Shown one piece after another: positions 59,093-64,000 of a DNA stretch of 64,000 bases (positions are counted from its first letter, which is position 1; each line of letters starts with the position of its first letter). The notes under the pieces are model-generated. The model saw only the letters and a list, made by a program, of their open reading frames with translations. It was not told the origin of the DNA and searched no databases. Origin of the DNA: Burkholderia sp. BCC0506 (GTDB lineage Bacteria > Pseudomonadota > Gammaproteobacteria > Burkholderiales > Burkholderiaceae). Position numbers and translations under genes: made by a program. The stretch lies in NCBI RefSeq assembly GCF_902833145.1, contig NZ_CADFEN010000003.1, positions 529,797-593,796 on the forward strand. Direction: 5' to 3'.

Positions 59093-60220
59093 TCAGTCCG
59101 CCGGTGTCAGCGCCATGAGCGGAATCACCTGCAGACCGCGCGCGAGATGCGTCTGCAACAGCCGATGGGTGAAGGGTTCGAACGCACCGCCCGCCGCGTC
59201 GGCCACAAGCCGCGCGGCCGCGTCGAGCGATTCCGCCGAACCGAGATAGCACCAGCCGTCGATCACATGAAACAGGCGACGCTCGCCGTTCGCCTCGAAC
59301 GCGACGGCGCCGTCGAACGGCCAGGGTGCACCGCCCGCGCGGGCGGCATCGGCCGCCGGGCGCCGGTTGTAAGACGGGCGCAACCGGGCGATCCATTGCG
59401 CTTCGGCGAGCATCGCCCCCAGCTCGTTGCCGGTCTCGCGCCATTCGACGCGCCGCACCTGCTGCGCCAGACGCATTTCCTTCGACGACCGGCGCTCGCC
59501 GGTCAGCAACGCGCGCAGCCGCTGCCGCACGCGCACGCTGCGGCCGACATACAGCGCTTCGTCACGCTCCCCGAACAGCGCATACGCGCCGCACCCTGCC
59601 GGCGCGGTATCCAGCCAGGCCTCGGTCAGATCGCCGCCCAGACGGAAGTGGCGCGTCGTCCGCGCGATCTGGTCGCGCAGCCGCTCGAGCGGCACGATGT
59701 CGTGCAACCGGCGCCAGAACTGCCAGAGCAGATCGGCATCGGCCAGCGCCCGGTGGCGCGCGGCCGGAACGAGCCCGTGCCGTTCGATCAACGCATCGAG
59801 CCCGTGCCGCGATTCGCGCGGAAACAGCGCGCGCGACAGCCGCACGGTACAGAGCACATCGGGATTGAAGGCGAGCCCGGCGCGCTCGAATTCGGCACGC
59901 AGGAAGCCGCGGTCGAAGCTCGCGTTGTGCGCGACGAACAGCTTGCCGTCGAGCCGCTCGAACAGCGCCGGCGCGAGCGACGCGAACGTCGGCGCATCGC
60001 GCACCATCGCGTCCGAGATACCCGTCAGTTGCTGGATGAACGGCGGGATCGCCTGCCCCGGATTGACGAGGCTCGTCCACGTCGACACGCCGAGCGGCCC
60101 GATTTCGACCACGCCGATTTCGGTGATGCGGTGGTCGGCGGACGAGCCGCCGGTGGTTTCAAGGTCGACGAAGACGAGCGGCTGTTCGCTGGCGGGATCG
60201 GACGGACGGGAATCGGACAT
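59093..60220 (-). CDS. DnaQ-type 3'-5' exonuclease fused to a GIY-YIG nuclease domain
   Basis: A 375-residue protein with two nuclease domains. The N-terminal DEDDh exonuclease (about 14-170) has Asp19/Glu21 in FVDLETTG, Asp103 in HNASFDRGF, and His156/Asp161 in HRALADAD. The C-terminal GIY-YIG domain (about 210-290) has GAYALF (GIY-like) and ALYVGRSV (YIG-like), as in UvrC N-terminal/Cho nucleases. This layout equals the exonuclease/Cho fusions annotated as DNA polymerase III epsilon/excinuclease-like proteins. A role in DNA repair is likely. Start MSDSRPSDPASE chosen at the domain edge. Confidence 0.88.
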   Translation of the reverse strand: MSDSRPSDPASEQPLVFVDLETTGGSSADHRITEIGVVEIGPLGVSTWTSLVNPGQAIPPFIQQLTGISDAMVRDAPTFASLAPALFERLDGKLFVAHNASFDRGFLRAEFERAGLAFNPDVLCTVRLSRALFPRESRHGLDALIERHGLVPAARHRALADADLLWQFWRRLHDIVPLERLRDQIARTTRHFRLGGDLTEAWLDTAPAGCGAYALFGERDEALYVGRSVRVRQRLRALLTGERRSSKEMRLAQQVRRVEWRETGNELGAMLAEAQWIARLRPSYNRRPAADAARAGGAPWPFDGAVAFEANGERRLFHVIDGWCYLGSAESLDAAARLVADAAGGAFEPFTHRLLQTHLARGLQVIPLMALTPAD

Positions 60221-60306
60221 GAAAAGGCTGGGGAAACGATGCTTTCGTGAGTATGCACCGGCATGCGTACTCGCGGCCAGCCCGGGCTGGACCGTTCCGT
60301 CCCCGG

Positions 60307-60336
60307 AAAACAAAAAGCCCCCGCGATGCGGGGGCC
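60307..60336 (-). terminator. intrinsic terminator of the cold-shock gene
   Basis: Stem GCCCCCGC (60317-60324) with GCGGGGGC (60328-60335); on the minus strand followed by TTTTTG. Confidence 0.85.
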
Positions 60337-60362
60337 GGACGTGATCGGCAAGGCGTGGCGCG

Positions 60363-60566
60363 TCAGACCGCCTGGATATTCGCTGCCTGCTTGCCTTTCG
60401 GCCCGACTTTGACGTCGAACGAGACACGCTGGTTTTCCTTCAGCGTCTTGAAGCCTTCCATCCGGATTTCGGAAAAGTGCGCAAACAAATCTTCACCGCC
60501 ATTGTCCGATGTAATAAAGCCAAAACCTTTAGCATCGTTAAACCATTTCACGATACCGGTATCCAT
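60363..60566 (-). CDS. cold-shock protein (CspA family)
   Basis: A 67-residue OB-fold nucleic-acid chaperone with RNP1 KGFGFITS and RNP2 LFAHFSEI. Start [11 protein letters not shown] is the canonical N-terminus; an upstream in-frame GTG adds five residues (MGNED) and was not used. A 5' leader of unknown length lies upstream, AT-rich with a hairpin AAATAGCTATTT, as is usual for csp mRNAs that are temperature-controlled. Confidence 0.94.
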   Translation of the reverse strand: MDTGIVKWFNDAKGFGFITSDNGGEDLFAHFSEIRMEGFKTLKENQRVSFDVKVGPKGKQAANIQAV

Positions 60567-60959
60567 GTCTTCGTTCCCCACTCGATAAGATCAAAATAGC
60601 TATTTTTATAGCCGTTACCCGAAATCCCGAAACATTGCGCCAGCACCCGCACCAGCACGCCGCCCGAGGACGGAGTGCTGACTTTATAAATTGGACAATC
60701 CGGGTGCGTCAAGAAAATTTTTGGCGCCCGTTTTAGCGAAAAGGTGCTAATACCGCTGGAATCGGTACACCATCCCCTTGATTAATATGATGCGGATCAA
60801 AAACCTGTCAATATTACCGGGATCGGATCATGAATAATCGCGACCATGAAATTCCTACCGGGGACGAATCGACTCGGTAAAATCCTCGGGTTTTTTCCGG
60901 GTTGCGGAAATCCGGGGACGTTGCGATCCTGAATCAACGCCGAAAGGAAGGAGAGGGTC
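60567..60959. other. AT-rich divergent promoter region of csp and the 88-residue gene
   Basis: 393 bases with no gene. It is AT-richer than the chromosome, with the palindrome AAATAGCTATTT near 60597-60608 and a TTGTCC/TTTATAA pair on the minus strand (about 60680-60700) that is a likely csp promoter. Confidence 0.6.
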
Positions 60960-61226
60960 ATGTGGCTGGACGGAATCAAGCGCTTCGCGAGCCGGCTCGG
61001 ACGCGTACGTCGCAAGTCCCGCGCCCTGGCCGAGTCCGCGCGCGAAGCGCCGTGCGATGCCGAATTCGATATGACGTGGCACGGCGATCATTGGCAGAAC
61101 CTGCTCGCATCGCCGCTGGATGCCCGTCACTACGTGATGGAAGACTGGACCTACACGCCGCCGCCGATCGAAGCAGAAGATGCTGCGCCCGCGGGCAAGC
61201 GCAAGCGCCGCTCGTACACGCAGTAG
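60960..61226 (+). CDS. hypothetical protein, 88 residues
   Basis: Unrecognised. Starts MWLDGIKRFASRLGRVRRK, a basic amphipathic helix, followed by a middle region with WHGDHWQNLL and DWTYTPPP, and ends with KRKRRSYTQ. No signal peptide or membrane helix. A very strong ribosome-binding site (AAGGAAGGAGAGG) precedes the ATG, which supports the gene. It lies between csp and the porin, with a candidate small RNA on the opposite strand just after it. Confidence 0.7.
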   Translation: MWLDGIKRFASRLGRVRRKSRALAESAREAPCDAEFDMTWHGDHWQNLLASPLDARHYVMEDWTYTPPPIEAEDAAPAGKRKRRSYTQ

Positions 61227-61244
61227 TGCACCGGGCAGCGGGGC

Positions 61245-61272
61245 AAAAAAAAGCGCGACTGGGAAGTCGCGC
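61245..61272 (-). terminator. intrinsic terminator of the candidate small RNA
   Basis: Perfect 8-bp stem (AGTCGCGC at 61265-61272, GCGCGACT at 61253-61260), loop of four, then eight T on the minus strand. The plus strand has no T-run after the hairpin. Confidence 0.85.
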
Positions 61273-61331
61273 CGACAAAGGTTTGGAGATCTTTTCCGTC
61301 AACGAAAAAGTCTGCTTCGGAAAGCAGAGAT
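61245..61331 (-). ncRNA. candidate small RNA with three hairpins and intrinsic terminator
   Basis: Reading the minus strand from a TATACT -10 at 61340-61335, a transcript of about 87 nt would fold into hairpin 1 (TCTGCTT/AAGCAGA, 61311-61328), hairpin 2 (61291-61310, one mismatch) and a terminator GCGCGACT/AGTCGCGC (61253-61272) followed by eight T. No minus-strand protein gene lies upstream to use this terminator. No family recognised. Confidence 0.5.
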
Positions 61332-61726
61332 CGCAGTATAGCCAGAGAACTACCTTTCATTATCCATGCTCCACACAAACCTCTATTGCCGATGTGTCAA
61401 TAATCGCGCTATGGCTGCCCCCGCCCGCTGCTGACCGTCTGTCGCAATCGCGCAACGCCCGCTACGCAGTCCTGATCACTATTTCCGTTCGCTGCGCCGC
61501 CGCAAATCCTTGTCCAGCAACCGTTTGCGCGATTCCGTCGATTTTTGCGGATTCCAAAATACATTATTTCTTAAAGCGGAAGCCGTCCCCGCTTCGCACA
61601 CTCCGTACACTGCAGATGGCTTTCTGATAAGCGCCCTGCCGCTCTGCCGGATCGGCTACCGCTCAAGCACAACACGGCCAGTCCGTCGCAGGCTCGATCG
61701 ACATCATCCTGTTTGGAGACAGATCC

Positions 61727-62877
61727 ATGAAAAAACCCTGATCGTCACCGCGTTGTCGGGTGTATTCGTTACCGCAGCCCATGCTCAAAGCAGCGTTACG
61801 CTGTACGGCCTGATCGATGCCGGCATCACCTACACGAACAATCAGGGTGGCCACAGCTCATGGTCCGAACGCAGCGGCCAGATCAACGGCAGCCGCTGGG
61901 GCTTGCGCGGCACGGAAGATCTCGGCGGCGGCCTGAAAGCGATCTTCGTGCTGGAAAACGGCTTTAACATCGCCAACGGCACGCTCGGCCAAAATGGCCG
62001 CGAATTCGGCCGCCAGGCATTCGTCGGCCTGTCGCAGGACCAGTTTGGCTCCGTCACCCTTGGTCGCCAGTACGATAGCGTCGTCGACTACATCGGGCCG
62101 CTGTCGCTGACCGGCACGCAATTCGGCGGCACCCAGTTTGCCCACCCGTTCGACAACGACAACCTGAACAATTCGTTCCGGATCAATAACTCCGTCAAGT
62201 ACACGAGCGTGAACTTCGGCGGCCTGAAGTTCGGCGCGTTGTACGGCTTCTCGAACAGCAGCCAGTTCTCGAACAATCGCGCCTACAGCGCGGGTGTGTC
62301 GTACAGCTACGCCGGCTTCAATATCGGCGCCGGCTACCTGCAGTTGAACAATGACATCTCGGGGCTCACGTCGGCTTCGGTCACCAACAGCGGCGGCGCG
62401 GTGGCAGGCGACAACACGTTCGTCGGCAAGCGTCAGCGCGTGTTCGGCGGCGGCCTGAACTACACGTTCGGCCCCGCAACGGCCGGCTTCGTGTTCACGC
62501 AAACGCGCGTGAACCGGGCGCTCGGCATCTCCGCGGGTGCGTCGGGCGTGTCGAGCGGCCTGGGTCTCGACGGCACGTTCGCCCGCTTCAACAACTACGA
62601 AGTGAACGCGCGCTACGCGCTCACGCCGGCCTTGTCGCTGGCCGGGTCGTACACGTACACCGCCGGTTTCCTGGACGGCCGCCATCCGGGCTGGAATCAG
62701 TTCAACCTGCAGACCGACTATGCGCTGTCCAAGCGGACCGACGTGTATGTGCAAGGCGTGTATCAGCGAGTCAGCACGGACGGCCTGGGCATCGGCGCCT
62801 ATGTCAATGGCCTCGGCGGCGCTTCGTCGACCAACAAGCAGATCGCGGTGACCGCCGGCCTGCGTCATCGCTTCTGA
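61727..62877 (+). pseudogene. Gram-negative porin, start codon out of frame by a one-base deletion in a poly(A) tract
   Basis: Encodes a trimeric outer-membrane porin of the burkholderial OmpC-like type (signal peptide ending AHA, then QSSVTLYGLIDAGITYTNN and the barrel ending RHRF, about 380 residues). The ATG at 61727 has GGAG 8 bases ahead. The next codons read AAA AAA CCC TGA, so translation stops at 61739-61741. Porins of this genus begin MKKTLIVT, which would need seven A after the ATG; six are present (61730-61735). Everything downstream is intact in the shifted frame. It may be a true null allele, a phase-variable gene, or a sequence error. The terminator is cut by an IS element. Confidence 0.85.
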
Positions 62878-62907
62878 GCCGCCGGCAACTTCGCCGTACA
62901 CCGGAAG

Positions 62908-62926
62908 AAAAAGCGCCCCGATGGGG
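62908..62926 (+). terminator. porin terminator interrupted by an insertion sequence
   Basis: AAAAAGCGCCCCGATGGGG is the left half of a GCGCCCC/GGGGCGC terminator; the rest of the right arm and the T-run are missing, replaced by the IS end at 62927. Confidence 0.6.
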
Positions 62927-64000
62927 TAATGCCGTTCAGTTAAGGTTTTTCCGAAGATATCGAACGGAATAGCGAGCAGGACGGGACTTGACGGCCCGAT
63001 CGCATTTGCGATCGGGCCGTTTTACATTGATGAGTAGCTTGAGGTGCTCGCGAAGTCGCTTGAGAACGGCGGGCAGCTTGGCAAAGGCAGGTGTGCGTGC
63101 GGCCCACATCATCTCGTGCTGGATGAGATGGAACGACCGAATGAAGCTCAGTTCGGTCGGTTCGCACTTGGCCTCAAAGGCCGCGCCGGCCATCTCGCGA
63201 CGAATCAGGTTGTAGGCGATCAATGCCCCCCAGATTTCCTGGTAAATGCCTTCAACCGTTCGGCTGCGCAGCGTCAGCTCGCGCCCGAGCATCGATTGCT
63301 TGAGCTCGCGGTAGCTGGTTTCAACCTGCCAGCGGCGCTCATAGCAGGCGTCCAGATCGGCCATTTTGAAGCGGCGGCGGTCAGTCAGTGAAGTCAGCAG
63401 CACCCGCTCGCGGCCTGCCGCATCCAGTACGCGAATCGCGCGGGCCGTCCACCATTCGGGCAATTCAGGGCACTTCTTCCGTGCTTGTGGTGACACGCGC
63501 ATGCGCACCAAAGCATCGTCAGGCTTGCCCGATATCACCTCCCACCGTGTATTGGACTTGGCCGGAATCAGGAAGTGGCGATTGCGCTCACCCGAGCTCA
63601 GGCCGCACAGAATTTCGGCGGACAGAAAGCCCTTGTCGAATACCGTCAACGAGTGATCCGGGATCTGCTCCAGCAGTTGCTTGGCATAGAGCATCTCATT
63701 CGTGTCGTAACGGCCGAACGCGATGTTGGCGACGAGATGGGTCGGAATCGAGGTCAGCGTCACGGCCCGCACCTGCGGGTAGCTAGCCACCTTACCGCTG
63801 GCATAGCCCTGAGCGCCGAAGTGCTCACGATTGGCGGGGCTGTCCGGGGTGCGCAGCGTGGCGCCATCCATAGCCCACAAGCTCAACCCTTTGAAGGCGT
63901 GGCGCGCACCATCTTGCTGGCACCAGGCTTGAGCGGTGCGTTCAAATAGCCAGGCCATGGGCGCATCGCCGAGCCTCTGTCGCGCTTGAGCGACGGCGCT
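62927..64000 (-). mobile_element. IS4-family insertion sequence (partial, right part outside window)
   Basis: The left end TAATGCCGTTCAGTTAAGG closely resembles the terminal repeat of IS4. The element contains one transposase gene reading leftwards and continues past the window end, so the other end and the target duplication cannot be seen. It sits in the porin terminator. Confidence 0.8.
62936..64000 (-). CDS. IS4-family transposase (5' end outside window)
   Basis: DDE transposase, at least 354 residues seen here. The first catalytic Asp is in WAMDGATLRTP, the second in VFDKGFLSAE, and the Glu in the YREK signature (Tyr, Arg, Glu and Lys at Y-x2-R-x3-E-x6-K within YERRWQVETSYRELK), which places it in IS4. 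The frame is open up to the window edge, where SAVAQARQRLGDAP precedes the internal Met at 63958, so the true start is beyond 64000. No stop or frameshift is seen, so it looks intact. Confidence 0.9.
   Translation of the reverse strand, partial: SAVAQARQRLGDAPMAWLFERTAQAWCQQDGARHAFKGLSLWAMDGATLRTPDSPANREHFGAQGYASGKVASYPQVRAVTLTSIPTHLVANIAFGRYDTNEMLYAKQLLEQIPDHSLTVFDKGFLSAEILCGLSSGERNRHFLIPAKSNTRWEVISGKPDDALVRMRVSPQARKKCPELPEWWTARAIRVLDAAGRERVLLTSLTDRRRFKMADLDACYERRWQVETSYRELKQSMLGRELTLRSRTVEGIYQEIWGALIAYNLIRREMAGAAFEAKCEPTELSFIRSFHLIQHEMMWAARTPAFAKLPAVLKRLREHLKLLINVKRPDRKCDRAVKSRPARYSVRYLRKNLN

Larger units (their letters stand above)
61227..61726. other. region between the 88-residue gene and the porin
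   Basis: 500 bases without a protein gene. The first 110 bases hold the minus-strand small RNA candidate (listed). The remainder is AT-richer and serves as the long leader and promoter region of the porin gene. Confidence 0.6.

Noticed and set aside
60770-60810. FNR/Dnr-like TTGAT...ATCAA pair upstream of csp
   Set aside because: The half-sites are 13 bases apart instead of the required 4.

Overview
The window is high-GC (roughly two-thirds G+C by eye) and reads as core chromosome of a Burkholderia, most probably a Burkholderia cepacia complex species. The pointers are the gene order gyrA - DUF2059 - serC - pheA - tyrA - aroA - cmk - rpsA - ihfB - lapA - lapB - ugd - hldE1 - hldD - comEA - cysM, the burkholderial OmpA-family, DUF4148 and DUF2968 proteins, a one-piece tmRNA with tag ANDDTFALAA, and a Gram-negative trimeric porin of the burkholderial type. 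No identification beyond reading the sequence was possible.

Layout. 1-3200: a monoglyceride-lipase-like hydrolase, a class II histone-deacetylase-like amidohydrolase and a soluble lytic transglycosylase. 3285-21022 (minus strand): one long block running from gyrA to cysM that covers DNA topology, serine/aromatic amino acid synthesis, cytidylate kinase, ribosomal protein S1, IHF beta, and an envelope set (LapA/LapB, UDP-glucose dehydrogenase, two heptose enzymes) for LPS core and its modification. 21545-24178 (plus): an OmpA-like protein, ubiG, gph and the tmRNA gene ssrA. 24463-26647 (minus): two small exported proteins and a ModE/LysR-like regulator. 26779-32081 (plus): a soluble NAD-dependent molybdenum formate dehydrogenase operon fdsG-B-A-D, with the accessory gene fdsC absent from its usual place between fdsA and fdsD.

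32090-42840 is more accessory: an aromatic-hydroxylase-type flavoprotein, a TPR protein with a glycosyltransferase-like C-terminus, an MHS-family transporter, an unrecognised single-pass membrane protein, a DUF2968 protein, a class I glutamine-amidotransferase-like hydrolase, and a divergent GntR regulator plus amidase. The GntR/hydrolase intergenic region carries two striking dyads. 42987-49545: dsbB; a purine-salvage set xdhC - add - guaD; a UPF0016 manganese exporter behind a yybP-ykoY manganese riboswitch; and a DUF4136 lipoprotein. 49734-54793: pepN, fbp, tRNA-Thr(CGU) and a GlsB/YeaQ-like membrane protein. 55022-60566: a TonB-dependent receptor with a DUF2946 protein, a 48-residue ORF behind a Fur-box-like site, a secreted chorismate mutase, a DnaQ exonuclease/GIY-YIG fusion and a cold-shock protein.

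60960-64000 holds the most unusual sequence. A small plus-strand gene is followed by a candidate minus-strand small RNA with three hairpins and an eight-T terminator. Next comes a porin gene whose ATG is put out of frame by a poly(A) tract one base too short. Its terminator is cut by an IS4-family insertion that runs off the window. The gyrase A quinolone-determining position 83 is alanine where threonine is usual in this genus. I found no CRISPR array, prophage, toxin-antitoxin pair or recognisable defence system. The best candidates for something undescribed are the small RNA at about 61245-61331 and the paired dyads at 40576-40710.
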